From Thalassomonas haliotis (GTDB taxonomy: Bacteria > Pseudomonadota > Gammaproteobacteria > Enterobacterales > Alteromonadaceae): a DNA stretch of 64,000 nucleotides. The stretch lies in assembly GCF_028657945.1 (NCBI RefSeq), contig NZ_CP059693.1, positions 1,364,001 to 1,428,000 of the forward strand, in the 5' to 3' direction. The notes under the pieces are model-generated. The model saw only the letters and a program-made list of their open reading frames with translations, ran no database searches and was not told where the DNA came from. Position numbers and translations under genes: made by a program. This document shows, piece after piece, positions 46,595 to 55,589 of the stretch (the stretch's first letter is position 1; each line of letters begins with the position of its first letter).

Positions 46595-46654
46595 TGGATC
46601 CCTTATTTGTTATCTAGTGCTAAAGGTTGTGCTTTTAGCGGGTTTTTACTGATC

Positions 46655-46703
46655 GACATATTATGTCAATGAGCTTAAGTTAAACATTAAGACATAATAT
46701 GTC
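46655..46703. promoter_or_regulatory. Two 13-bp palindromes upstream of the yjfI operon
   Basis: GACATATTATGTC at 46655-46667 and GACATAATATGTC at 46691-46703, centres 36 bases apart (about 3.4 helical turns). They share half site GACATA/TATGTC with the copy at 50465-50477 upstream of the other operon of the module. Candidate operators for one regulator. Confidence 0.75.
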
Positions 46704-46758
46704 AAGCGACTATGGATTATTTTTTCACTATTGTTTGCTATTACTGCTTTGATACGGC

Positions 46759-48507
46759 TTATTGCTGCAAATGGGCCTCGTTTAATCCCTGCTGGTCGCG
46801 CCAGGCATTCTGATGCAACTGGTACAGGGTATGGCTGCCAAGATAGTTTACGTCAACTTGTTCGCTGCTTGAATAAAAGTCTTTGGGAAAAACAAAGGCG
46901 CTTTTAATCATAGCAAGGCTTAACCAGGGGTGGGGCACGGTAAGCTTATCCTGCTGCTCCAGCCTGGTTAAGGGGCTTGCCCCCATTTTTGCGGCTATGG
47001 TCCAGCCCCATTCGCCAAAGCTCGGCACATTGTCGTGGTATTGCTGTACCCGGGGAAAATCAGCTGCTGCCAGGGTTTTGCCGATGGAAATAAACGAGTC
47101 TTTGGCATGATAAGGGCTGGTCGACTGTATGCCGATAATGCCGTCACCGGAGAGCAGTTGTTTTAATCTGGCATAAAAGTTTACCGAATAAAGCTTGTTC
47201 AAATCCGGATGGCTGGGGTCGGGTAAATCGACGATAATGGCGTCAAAAACCTTGCCTTGCGATAACAAGTTATCTATGGCGATAAAGGCATCGCTCTTGA
47301 TGATTTCCACCCTGGGATCTTGCAGACTTAATTCATTTAATGTCGCGACTTTTTTTGCCAGGGTTTTGGGTAAATGCTGCTCTGGCTGCTTAAAAAGTTC
47401 GAGCAGTTCACTGTCGAGATCCAGCAGGGTGACAGACTGCGGAGACCATTTTAGGATATCGCGCAGGGCCAGGCCATCCCCGCCGCCGATGATCAGGATA
47501 TTTTCCTGGCGGGCTGAGGCCGCCAATACCGGGGTTACCAGGTAGCCGTGATAGATAAACTCATCCGCCGAGGAAAATTGCAAGCGGCCGTTAAGATAAA
47601 AGTTGATGATATCTCCCTGCTCCAGTCCCATATGGCGCCGGGTAAAGGTCAGCTGCTGGTAGCGGGTTTTTTCGCTGTATACCACTTTGTCGAGATAAAG
47701 CAGGTTATTCATCTGGTTCAGCCAGGCATTGCCGTGCTGGTAAATCACAGCGAGCACGATGACTAAGGCCAGATGCAGGGCCACCAGGGTTTTGCGCCAG
47801 TTCAGCTTGTGCCAGTAGCGCATAATAAAGAAGCTGCCCGCCAGCAGGTTTAATGCGGCGGTTAATGCGGCCGCTTCGCTGATATCTATGGTCAGTAAAA
47901 AGACCACCCAGATAGCAGCGCCTATGCCGGCACCGATATAATCGGCGCCGTAGATGGTGCCGAGATTATTTTTCAGGTGTTTTTGATGGATTTCTTCCCG
48001 AATACGGGCGATTAACGGGATTTCCATGCCGATAAAAAAGCCGAGCAGGACGCCGAAAAAATAAGGACTGTTAAAAGCGATAAAACTCAAGTCTTTAAAG
48101 ATGCCGCCGCGGGGCAAGGCATCCGGGGGCAGGGCAAAGGTATCGCTGAGTAGTTGCGGCAGTATTTGCGTTGCGCCGATAAAGGCGCTGATAATGATAA
48201 TTGCGGTGCTGCCGAGCAGGGCGATAGTGATCTCAAGCCAGACAAAACCTTTAAAGGCGCAGGAGATTTTGCGGGCGGCAAAAGCCCCCAGGCCCATGGA
48301 AACTATCATCAGGCCTATCATGGTATAGATAGCGCTTTCCATAATGCCGAGCACGCGGCCGGCATAATGGGATAACAGGTATTCGTAGATTAAGCCACAG
48401 CCGGCGAGCACCGCCATGGTGAGGATCAGCAGCACATCGTCAAGATAATGGCTGCCGGTTTTGCTGTGACTTGCTGGTGCGGTTTCGAGGTTTTTTACTT
48501 CACTCAT
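46759..48507 (-). CDS. Membrane-bound aminopropyltransferase-like (spermidine/spermine synthase family) protein
   Basis: 582 residues. The N-terminal half has about seven TM segments (residues about 23-265), then a SpeE-like Rossmann methyltransferase-type domain with ILIIGGGDGLALRDIL (about 320-335), the decarboxy-SAM binding acidic LLDLDSELLEL, and DAIIVDLPDPSHPDLNKLYSVNFYA. The C-terminal segment contains PSFGEWGWTIAAKMG. SpeE acts on putrescine in the cytoplasm; fusion to a membrane domain, next to DUF350 and a PspA operon, suggests a membrane-linked polyamine or phosphoamine chemistry. Activity is not proven. Third gene of the minus-strand operon, 8 bases after DUF350. Confidence 0.88.
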   Translation of the reverse strand: MSEVKNLETAPASHSKTGSHYLDDVLLILTMAVLAGCGLIYEYLLSHYAGRVLGIMESAIYTMIGLMIVSMGLGAFAARKISCAFKGFVWLEITIALLGSTAIIIISAFIGATQILPQLLSDTFALPPDALPRGGIFKDLSFIAFNSPYFFGVLLGFFIGMEIPLIARIREEIHQKHLKNNLGTIYGADYIGAGIGAAIWVVFLLTIDISEAAALTAALNLLAGSFFIMRYWHKLNWRKTLVALHLALVIVLAVIYQHGNAWLNQMNNLLYLDKVVYSEKTRYQQLTFTRRHMGLEQGDIINFYLNGRLQFSSADEFIYHGYLVTPVLAASARQENILIIGGGDGLALRDILKWSPQSVTLLDLDSELLELFKQPEQHLPKTLAKKVATLNELSLQDPRVEIIKSDAFIAIDNLLSQGKVFDAIIVDLPDPSHPDLNKLYSVNFYARLKQLLSGDGIIGIQSTSPYHAKDSFISIGKTLAAADFPRVQQYHDNVPSFGEWGWTIAAKMGASPLTRLEQQDKLTVPHPWLSLAMIKSAFVFPKDFYSSSEQVDVNYLGSHTLYQLHQNAWRDQQGLNEAHLQQ

Positions 48508-48515
48508 GCCCGTAA

Positions 48516-49418
48516 TCAGGCCATCAGGGCGGTCAGGATCAGGGCGATAGAGATGCTGATCGCCATTTCTATGCTGGCGACCCCGATATTATGCTGCTGG
48601 TCGACTTCTTCTACCAGGTTAATGCCCCAAAGAATAATGCGTTTGGCCACAGAAGTTAATATTGCCACCAATACCGTCATCACTAAGCCGAAAATCAACC
48701 AACCCAATAAGTTGATCACAAGGGTTTCCGGGCTATAGCTGAAGAAATAGCTGGCTGCGGTGACCGCTAATGCCGTGCTGATCATTTGTCCCGAATAACG
48801 TATGGCAATGGCCAGCTGGCCCTGGCTTAACGCTTCCTGCAGGCTGTCGTCCTGGTTATTTTTGGCATACTGGCGCTCTTTCAACCGGGTTACAATCACC
48901 AGAATAGCCTGTGAGACAACAAAACCGCTGGTTATGGCGATAAAGGTGCTCAGGTCGAGTCCGTCCACCCATAATAATACTGCGCGGATAATGATGGCAG
49001 TGGCAATGGCACCGGCGGCATCAACGACGCCGATACTGAGGTTTTTTTCTTTGATCAGGGCATTTTTATCCAGCTGGTTCAACGCCAGTTTGTCATGGAA
49101 TATACGGCCGACTTTGATCAGAATAAGACCGAAAACGCCGTAAGCCAGCATACCTACGGCTTCCACCAGATAGCTGGTGGCGGTCTCGCCGGTAATGGCG
49201 CCGGTTAACACTATGCCTAAGGCGGCGACGCTGCCGGCAACACTGATGCCAAAGGCAAAGTTATCTTCTTTGGCCAGCTCTTGTGTGGTATTGACCTTGG
49301 CGGATAAACCGGAAACAAAACGCATGGTACCGAGCAAGACAATGGCAATAACAAGATCTATCGCTAAATAAGTCAGTAAATCCTGATTCAGCGCGGTGAT
49401 TTCAATTAATGTATTCAT
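48516..49418 (-). CDS. yjfL: DUF350 family membrane protein (YjfL-like, two repeats)
   Basis: 300 residues with eight predicted TM segments in two DUF350 repeats (about 15-135 and 145-300). The repeats share FGISVAGSVAALGIVLTGAI and FSVGVASIEMAIS-like stretches (seen here as VASIEMAISISIALILTALMA near the end). E. coli YjfL has one repeat. Function unknown, associated with envelope stress modules. Ribosome site AGGAATAATA. Second gene of the operon starting at 50418. Confidence 0.9.
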   Translation of the reverse strand: MNTLIEITALNQDLLTYLAIDLVIAIVLLGTMRFVSGLSAKVNTTQELAKEDNFAFGISVAGSVAALGIVLTGAITGETATSYLVEAVGMLAYGVFGLILIKVGRIFHDKLALNQLDKNALIKEKNLSIGVVDAAGAIATAIIIRAVLLWVDGLDLSTFIAITSGFVVSQAILVIVTRLKERQYAKNNQDDSLQEALSQGQLAIAIRYSGQMISTALAVTAASYFFSYSPETLVINLLGWLIFGLVMTVLVAILTSVAKRIILWGINLVEEVDQQHNIGVASIEMAISISIALILTALMA

Positions 49419-49440
49419 TATTATTCCTATTTTCTAATCG

Positions 49441-50418
49441 CTATTTACCGCGGGAAAAACCACGAGAAGTATTACTGCTGCTGTTTCTGAAACTGGCATT
49501 TCTCGAACTGGACGATTTTCTTGCGTAGTTGCTTTTACTGCTGTTTTGGGAGCGAAAACGGTTGGCACTGCTTTGTGCGGTTTTGCTTTGGCTCGATAAA
49601 CTTGAGGCGCCGGTGCGGTTTTTACCATAGGCGCTGGTAAATTTTTGCCCGCGTCTGGCGAATGATTTTTTGGTGCGGGCATCGAGCCGGGTCTGCTTTT
49701 TCAGCTGGCTCGGGGAGCTGTAGCGGGTGCGGCCGTAATCGTTATAATAACTGTAGTTGCGGTGTCTGCCCCAGTCGCCGTATGAGACGCGGCGGGAGCC
49801 GAAGATATCTCCTATCATGGAATACATGCCGTACCAGGCCCAAAAAGACATGCCGTTGCTGCCGGTACTCCAGCTGCCGTAGTTGGGGTTACCGATGAGC
49901 TGTTCGCCGGTGCCAAAATCCTGGGCATTGTTTGCCTGCTGGCTTTGGGCTTTCGACAGCGAGTTGATACGGGGTAACATGCCGTCAGACATGTCTGCCA
50001 GGACATTGAGGGGATCGCTTAGGGCATCTGAATAAAGTACCGGATCGGCGGCCTGGTAGATATTGAGTAATTCGTCATATATTGCCTGGTTATTGGCAAA
50101 CATTTCCGGTTGGTTTTTTACCGTATTCAGGCGGTCGACCAGGGCCAGATACATAGGCCCCTGTGTGGTGGCGTCGAGTTTAAAAACCTTGACCAGTTCG
50201 GCCAGTTCCGGCTTGCTGCGGGCGATTTTATCGCCGTACTGGCGGATAAGCTCGGCATTTCTGACCTGGCCGTTTTCTAAGGCGTCGGCAAGCTGTTGCA
50301 CCCTAAGTTCACTGACCGGCAGTTGTCTTGTGACCTGCTCTTTGATTGGATCACCACAGGCCGTCAGTAACAAGGTCAGGGCGAAAAAAATGAAGCGAAA
50401 TTTATGCATTCCTGCCAT
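49441..50418 (-). CDS. Predicted lipoprotein with basic Ser/Asn/Arg-rich tail
   Basis: 325 residues from ATG 50418 (GAGGAAAAC ribosome site); 14 codons upstream in frame are less likely. Lipobox LLTAC after MAGMHKFRFIFFALTLL. The N-terminal half is helical (QVTRQLPVSELRVQQLADALENGQVRNAELIRQYG). The middle is Gly/Tyr/Trp-rich (YGSWSTGSNGMSFWAWYGMY). The C-terminal 90 residues are basic and low complexity (LDARTKKSFARRGQKFTSAY). It occupies the place of E. coli yjfM (DUF1190-type lipoprotein with a similar Ser/Arg-rich end), but homology is only suspected. First gene of the operon, with a palindrome upstream. Confidence 0.7.
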   Translation of the reverse strand: MAGMHKFRFIFFALTLLLTACGDPIKEQVTRQLPVSELRVQQLADALENGQVRNAELIRQYGDKIARSKPELAELVKVFKLDATTQGPMYLALVDRLNTVKNQPEMFANNQAIYDELLNIYQAADPVLYSDALSDPLNVLADMSDGMLPRINSLSKAQSQQANNAQDFGTGEQLIGNPNYGSWSTGSNGMSFWAWYGMYSMIGDIFGSRRVSYGDWGRHRNYSYYNDYGRTRYSSPSQLKKQTRLDARTKKSFARRGQKFTSAYGKNRTGASSLSSQSKTAQSSANRFRSQNSSKSNYARKSSSSRNASFRNSSSNTSRGFSRGK

Positions 50419-50464
50419 GTTTTCCTCAAAAATGCTATGGTTATCGGTAATTAGTACCATTTAC

Positions 50465-50477
50465 GACATAATATGTC
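50465..50477. promoter_or_regulatory. Shared 13-bp palindrome between the lipoprotein operon and glnE
   Basis: GACATAATATGTC, identical to the site at 46691-46703. It lies 47 bases upstream of the lipoprotein ATG (minus strand) and 58 bases upstream of the glnE GTG (plus strand). Its counterparts upstream of yjfI indicate it belongs to the stress module rather than to glnE. Confidence 0.75.
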
Positions 50478-50534
50478 CACTGTTTAATCTCTATCATCCT
50501 AATTTACCGATAAATAACATTAACCGGAGTTCAG

Positions 50535-53399
50535 GTGACCACAAGAATTTTACCTTCGCTTTCGTCAGATTTACAGCAATTACAGGAAAAATACTGGCAA
50601 ACTTGTTGTGAGCAACATCCGCAGCAGATCGCGACACTGTCTTCGAAGCAGCAGCAAGAGCTTAAACTTGCTGTTGCCTTAAGTGATTTTATTCAAAGAA
50701 GTTTCTTGCAGGCCCCCGAGCTGGTTGCGGTACTTTTCACCGGCGGCAGTATTTATGACGAGCAGACGCCCGATTATCCTGCTTTAGTCGCCGCCGAATT
50801 AGGCGCTTGCGACAGTGAGGAAATGTTACATCGACTGCTCAGGCAAATTCGCCTGCAGCAAATGGTGAAAATCGCTTTTGCCGACCTGGTATTGGATATC
50901 CCGCTGACATCGTCCCTTAAACGTTTATCCGCCCTGGCCGATGCCCTGATATTGGGCGCCCTTAACTGGCTCACCGACTTTTGTCGGCATAAATGGGGCA
51001 CACCGCAAAATAGCCGGGGGCAGGATTTGCCTTTGCTGGTTTTCGGTATGGGGAAACTCGGCGGGGAGGAGCTGAATTTTTCCTCCGATATCGATTTGAT
51101 CTTTGCTTATCCCGAGTCGGGACAAACCGCAGGTACGGGACGCAGCATAGATAATCAGCAGTTTTTTACCCGGCTCGGGCAAAAACTTATTAGCGCCTTA
51201 CACCAGCAAACCGCCGACGGTTTTGTTTACCGGGTTGATATGCGCCTTAGGCCATTTGGTGAAAGTGGTCCGCTGGTGATGACCTTTGATGCCATGGAGC
51301 ATTATTATCAGGAGCAGGGACGGGACTGGGAGCGTTATGCCATGCTCAAGGCCCGTTTGATCGGCTGTAGCGACTATCATGATGCCTTAACGGCATTATT
51401 ACGGCCTTTTGTCTATCGCAGGTATATAGATTTCAGCGTTTTTGACAGCCTGCGGCGCATGAAAATGATGATAGTGCAGGAAGTGAGGCGTAAAAACCTG
51501 GTCAACAATATTAAACTTGGCGCCGGCGGTATCCGGGAAGTTGAATTTATTGTCCAGGTGTTCCAGTTGATCCGCGGCGGCAGGGACAAAGAATTACAGC
51601 AGCGCCGTTTGCTGGTGGTGTTGCCTGAGCTTGTTAAAGCCGGTGTGATAAAAGCTGCCAGTAAAAAGGTACTTGAAGATGCCTATTTGTTTTTACGGCG
51701 ACTGGAAAATATTATCCAGGCATTGGACGATAAGCAAACCCAGACTTTGCCTGACAGTTCCCTTGAGCAAGAAAGAGTATTAGCTGTGCTTAAGCTGGGC
51801 AGCTGGCGGGAACTGCTGGATGCTTTGCAGCGCCATATGGAAGCGGTACACCTGGAATTTGATGAACTGATAGGTAAAGAAACGCCTAATCACCAGGCCA
51901 TAGATGAACATTGGGTGACCTTATGGGACAGCCACTGGGATGACGAAGAAGCCGTGACCTGGATAAACCAGCTGGCGCCCGACTGGCCGGCTCAAGAGCT
52001 ATGGCAGACTTTGGCGCATTTTCGCCGGGATGTCGCCCGGCGGTCTTTAGGCAACCGCGGTCGCCAGGTACTGGATAAGCTGGTGCCGTTATTGCTGTGT
52101 CACCTGGAGCGGCTGCACTGCGAAGATTATACCTTGTCCAGGGTATTGCAGGTATTTGACAAAATTATGACCCGCACCGCCTATCTGGAATTACTCTATG
52201 AAAATGAAGGCGCCTTTAAACACCTGATCCGTTTGTGTAGCGCCAGTTTATGGGTGACGGAATATATTGCCAAATACCCCTTGTTGCTCGATGAATTGAT
52301 CGATCCCGAGTCTTTGCATAACCCGCTGCCGTTATCTGACTACGCCCTTGAGCTGAGGGAGGTGATGCTGCGCATTCCTGAAGAAGATCTCGAAGCCCAG
52401 ATGGAGATGTTGCGCCAGTTTAAACAGGCGCAGCAATTACGCATAGCCGCCGCCGATATTGTCGGTGTTTTACCGCTGACTAAGGTCAGTGATCATTTGA
52501 CGGCGCTGGCAGAAGCTATTATCGGTGAAGTGATTAATCTTGCCTGGCAGCAGGTTTCTGTGCGATTTGGCGTGCCTGAGTCCAGTCTGGCTAACGGTGA
52601 AAAAGGTTTTGCGGTGATAGGTTACGGTAAGGCCGGTGGTATTGAGCTTGGTTACGGCTCAGATCTGGATTTAGTGTTTATCCACAACAGCCGGGCGGAT
52701 GAACAAACTACAGGCGAGCGTCAGGTGCCCGCCAATCAGTTTTATATGAAGCTTGCCCAGCGCATTATGCATATTTTTAATTCCAGGATGAGCAGCGGTA
52801 TTTTATATGAGCTGGATATGCGCTTGCGCCCGTCGGGTAATTCCGGGGTGCTGGTGGTACATATTGATACCTTTGAGCATTATCTTAAAAATGATGCCTG
52901 GATATGGGAGCACCAGGCGCTGGTGCGCGCCCGTGCGGTTTACGGCCATGACGCTATTCGCCGTCAGTTTGATGGTATTAAACGCCAGGTTTTGGCGGTT
53001 ACCCGCTCGGATAAACAGTTATCCGGTGAAGTTATCAGTATGCGCAATAAGATGCGCAACCACCTGGATAAATCTGGCGCAGATAAAATCGATATTAAGC
53101 AGGCGCCCGGCGGCCTGGTGGATATTGAATTTTTGGCACAATATCTGGTGTTGCTATTTAGCCATGATTACCCGCAGATTGCCGATTATTCTGATAATAT
53201 CCGGATTTTCGAGCAATTGCACAAGGCGGGGATTTTAGATCAAAGTCAGTCGCAGCTGTTAATTAAAACCTATTGCCGGTTAAGGGACTTGGGCCACAGG
53301 GCGGTGTTGCAAAAAGAGTCTCAGCTTATCGGTAAGCAAGAGTTTGATATTTATGCTCCGGGCATTATCAAGCTCTGGCAGCGCTTTCTTGTCGGATAA
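50535..53399 (+). CDS. glnE: Bifunctional glutamine-synthetase adenylyltransferase/deadenylase
   Basis: 954 residues; two nucleotidyltransferase domains adenylylate and deadenylylate glutamine synthetase in response to PII. The N-terminal (removing) domain carries F170-GMGKLGGEELNFSSDIDLIF and the C-terminal (adding) domain G696-YGKAGGIELGYGSDLDLVF. The helical regulatory domain lies between. Start GTG with GGAG 6 bases upstream. Its 3' end is followed by tandem copies of its own last 33 bases plus spacer. E. coli has glnE beside hldE. Confidence 0.96.
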   Translation: MTTRILPSLSSDLQQLQEKYWQTCCEQHPQQIATLSSKQQQELKLAVALSDFIQRSFLQAPELVAVLFTGGSIYDEQTPDYPALVAAELGACDSEEMLHRLLRQIRLQQMVKIAFADLVLDIPLTSSLKRLSALADALILGALNWLTDFCRHKWGTPQNSRGQDLPLLVFGMGKLGGEELNFSSDIDLIFAYPESGQTAGTGRSIDNQQFFTRLGQKLISALHQQTADGFVYRVDMRLRPFGESGPLVMTFDAMEHYYQEQGRDWERYAMLKARLIGCSDYHDALTALLRPFVYRRYIDFSVFDSLRRMKMMIVQEVRRKNLVNNIKLGAGGIREVEFIVQVFQLIRGGRDKELQQRRLLVVLPELVKAGVIKAASKKVLEDAYLFLRRLENIIQALDDKQTQTLPDSSLEQERVLAVLKLGSWRELLDALQRHMEAVHLEFDELIGKETPNHQAIDEHWVTLWDSHWDDEEAVTWINQLAPDWPAQELWQTLAHFRRDVARRSLGNRGRQVLDKLVPLLLCHLERLHCEDYTLSRVLQVFDKIMTRTAYLELLYENEGAFKHLIRLCSASLWVTEYIAKYPLLLDELIDPESLHNPLPLSDYALELREVMLRIPEEDLEAQMEMLRQFKQAQQLRIAAADIVGVLPLTKVSDHLTALAEAIIGEVINLAWQQVSVRFGVPESSLANGEKGFAVIGYGKAGGIELGYGSDLDLVFIHNSRADEQTTGERQVPANQFYMKLAQRIMHIFNSRMSSGILYELDMRLRPSGNSGVLVVHIDTFEHYLKNDAWIWEHQALVRARAVYGHDAIRRQFDGIKRQVLAVTRSDKQLSGEVISMRNKMRNHLDKSGADKIDIKQAPGGLVDIEFLAQYLVLLFSHDYPQIADYSDNIRIFEQLHKAGILDQSQSQLLIKTYCRLRDLGHRAVLQKESQLIGKQEFDIYAPGIIKLWQRFLVG

Positions 53400-53745
53400 A
53401 GAGTCGAATAAAGAGTCGAATAAAAGGGCCTGCTTGGAAGCGGGCTGGAGAATCGTCGAAAAAGTATGTTGAATTTGGCCTGGCATCAGGCAAGCATTTA
53501 ATATTTACGCGCTTAACCCAGGAAGTATCATCAAGCTCTGGCAGCGCTTTCTTGTCGGATAAAGAGTCGAATAAAGAGTCGAATAAAAGGGCCGGCTTGG
53601 AAGCGGGCTGGAGAATCGTCGAAAAAGTATGTTGAATTTGGCCTGGCATCAGGCAAGCATTTAATATTTACGCGCTTAACCCAGGAAGTATCATCAAGCT
53701 CTGGCAGCGCTTTCTTGTCGAATAAAGAGTCGAATAAAAGGGCCG
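53367..53745 (+). repeat. 163-bp tandem repeat containing the glnE 3' end (2.3 copies)
   Basis: Copies at 53367-53529, 53530-53692 and a partial one at 53693-53745. Each unit starts with the last 33 bases of glnE (ATCAAGCTCTGGCAGCG...). The first is the real gene end; the others are downstream. Inside the unit AAAGAGTCGAAT is itself repeated. Copies differ by a few bases (for example GGATAA versus GAATAA in the last). Short minus-strand frames across the units are shadows. Confidence 0.93.
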
Positions 53746-53813
53746 GATAAATAGTCGGCTAAAAAGTTAACCGTTGAAGGGAAAGGCGAATCAGCTTTCC
53801 TGAACTGGCTATC

Positions 53814-53841
53814 AAAAACCGGTTAATTGTAGCCGGTTTTT
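53814..53841. terminator. Bidirectional terminator after glnE and the TcpQ-like gene
   Basis: AAAAACCGG / CCGGTTTTT with a 10-base loop. It overlaps the stop codon and last coding bases of the minus-strand gene at 53823, so it serves both convergent units. Confidence 0.75.
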
Positions 53842-54518
53842 GACTTCAGCAAAGTACATTCTTTTTTAATGTAATCCGTAGGCAGGTCGATTAATACCAA
53901 AGTGCGGTGACGGTGACAGAAAAAGGTGGAAACGCCGTTTTCAAAATGTCCTTCCACTCCTTTGCCCAGCTGGTAGGCGGTATCGATAATATTTTTATTG
54001 ATACGGAAGGGGTCTTTTACTAAAAAGTCACGGTTAAGCCACCAGATGACCTCCAGGCCGTTGTCTTCGGCATATTCAGAGAGCTTTTGAAAAACGGTCT
54101 GGCCAACCCGAAACGGCCGCGATTCTTTGTCTCCCTGCCAGTTGGCCCTTAACGGCCGGGTAACCAGGCGTCTGGCCTCAAGCAACTTGTCTATGTCTCC
54201 CTTGGGTTCAGGCAGATAAACGACGTGGTTTTTTATTCTCGGGCCTTTTTTGCCCAAGTCTGAATTGATACTGGCATAAAAGCGGGACAGGCCCTCGGCG
54301 GCGGCATTGGAGGATTCCTTGTTCACTGCCCGGGCTTTAGGTTTTATCGTGGTATCTTTTAGCTTGGTCGGCATTTTCTCCTGCACCGGCAAGCTTATTT
54401 CGGGAACATGCTCACCTCTTTCTGAAGCGGAAAAAATGAAATCCTGATTTTTCAGCAACAAAAAGGCCACTATGATCAGTATCAAGCCGAAAATAATTTT
54501 AGGAAGCCAGAATTTCAT
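53823..54518 (-). CDS. TcpQ/PilL-C domain inner-membrane protein
   Basis: 231 residues: N-terminal TM (about 5-25, LPKIIFGLILIIVAFLLL), a linker of about 100 residues, then a C-terminal domain NWQGDKESRPFRVGQTVFQKLSEYAEDNGLEVIWWLNRDFLVKDPFRINKNIIDTAYQLG matching the TcpQ (toxin-coregulated pilus biosynthesis Q) family, which is related to STN/secretin-N folds. The role in this organism is unknown; a pilus or secretion accessory role is possible. It follows lpxL on the same strand by 63 bases. Confidence 0.78.
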   Translation of the reverse strand: MKFWLPKIIFGLILIIVAFLLLKNQDFIFSASERGEHVPEISLPVQEKMPTKLKDTTIKPKARAVNKESSNAAAEGLSRFYASINSDLGKKGPRIKNHVVYLPEPKGDIDKLLEARRLVTRPLRANWQGDKESRPFRVGQTVFQKLSEYAEDNGLEVIWWLNRDFLVKDPFRINKNIIDTAYQLGKGVEGHFENGVSTFFCHRHRTLVLIDLPTDYIKKECTLLKSKTGYN

Positions 54519-54581
54519 TGCCTAATTGATTCCCACAGATAACAAAATTGTTAACAATACTTATACCATACTTAAAGTTTA

Positions 54582-55520
54582 CTATTTATACAATGATGGA
54601 TCGTCAGTATTTGGCCGGGTTTTAAAGCGCCGGTGCAGCCACATGTACTGTTCCGGCTTGCGGGAAATGGCTTTTTCCAGTTCCTGGTTGACCCGGATCA
54701 GATCCTGTTCGTCATTATCGGTCGGGAAGTTTTCCAGCGGCGGGGTTATTTCTATGGTGTAACCGCTGCCGTCGTCATTTCGGGTTGGGATGATCATCAT
54801 CGACCTGGTATTCTTCTTGCGGGCAAAAATGAGTGTACCTGTAGTAGTGGCAGCATCTTTTACGCCGAAAAAGGGCACAAACAGGCTGCGGTTGCGGCCG
54901 TAATCCTGATCCGGTAAATATACGCATGCCTCGCCGTCACCAAGGGCTTTAAGCAGGCCTTTAACGTCTTTTTTGCCCAGCATATATTTGTTGGAACGTC
55001 CGCGACCGCGAAACTGAAAGTACTCCATTAACTGGTTATTGTGCGGCCGGTAAAAAACCACCATAGGGTTAGTGTAACCAATGCCGCGGCAATTGATTTC
55101 GGCGCTCAGGTAATGCATGGCAAGCAGTAATACCCCGTTGCCGTCTTCCTGGGCTTTTTTGATGTGCTCCAAGCCTTTAACTTTAACTTTGCGTTTTACC
55201 CGCCAATCCGGCCACCACCAGCCCATGCCGGTTTCAAGCAGGGCGATGCCGGTATTTTCAAAGTTTTTCTTGAGCATGGTTAACTGCTCAGCTTCCGGCA
55301 TCTCGGGAAAGCATAACTGGATGTTTTTTAGTGCTACCTTTTTGCGGCTTGAGCCGATTTTATAGAGCAGTCTTCCTGTCATTCTGCCAAGCGCCAATTG
55401 CCATTTATAAGGCAACCAGGAAATGCTGTACAGAACAAAAACCCCCAGCCAGGTGGGCCAGTATTTGGGTAACAGGAAGGATAATTTAAAATTTGGCTGT
55501 AAAACTTTATTTTTGCTCAC
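54582..55520 (-). CDS. Lipid A late acyltransferase, LpxL/LpxM family
   Basis: 312 residues, GTG start. Lauroyl/myristoyl transferase that adds a secondary acyl chain to Kdo2-lipid A in the inner membrane. N-terminal TM (WPTWLGVFVLYSISWLP). Catalytic H-x4-E in LLAMHYLSAEINCRG, then VVFYRPHNNQLMEYFQFRGRGR and YLPDQDYGRNRSLFVPFFGVKDAATTTGT, and final EQYMWLHRRFKTRP. The usual HxxxxD/E is present as H..E. LpxL versus LpxM cannot be separated by eye. Divergent from hldE. Confidence 0.9.
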   Translation of the reverse strand: MSKNKVLQPNFKLSFLLPKYWPTWLGVFVLYSISWLPYKWQLALGRMTGRLLYKIGSSRKKVALKNIQLCFPEMPEAEQLTMLKKNFENTGIALLETGMGWWWPDWRVKRKVKVKGLEHIKKAQEDGNGVLLLAMHYLSAEINCRGIGYTNPMVVFYRPHNNQLMEYFQFRGRGRSNKYMLGKKDVKGLLKALGDGEACVYLPDQDYGRNRSLFVPFFGVKDAATTTGTLIFARKKNTRSMMIIPTRNDDGSGYTIEITPPLENFPTDNDEQDLIRVNQELEKAISRKPEQYMWLHRRFKTRPNTDDPSLYK

Positions 55521-55589
55521 TAGATGGTATCAACTCATTGAATTTCATATGCTACACTAGTCGCCATTATATCTGTTAAGAGACTCAGG

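Noticed and set aside
53280-53649. Two repeated minus-strand frames starting MPGQIQHTFS
   Set aside because: They run antisense through the duplicated glnE 3' end; the duplication alone explains their similarity.
53367-53745. Possible CRISPR-like array
   Set aside because: Units are 163 bp with no spacers and include a gene end, so this is a tandem duplication.
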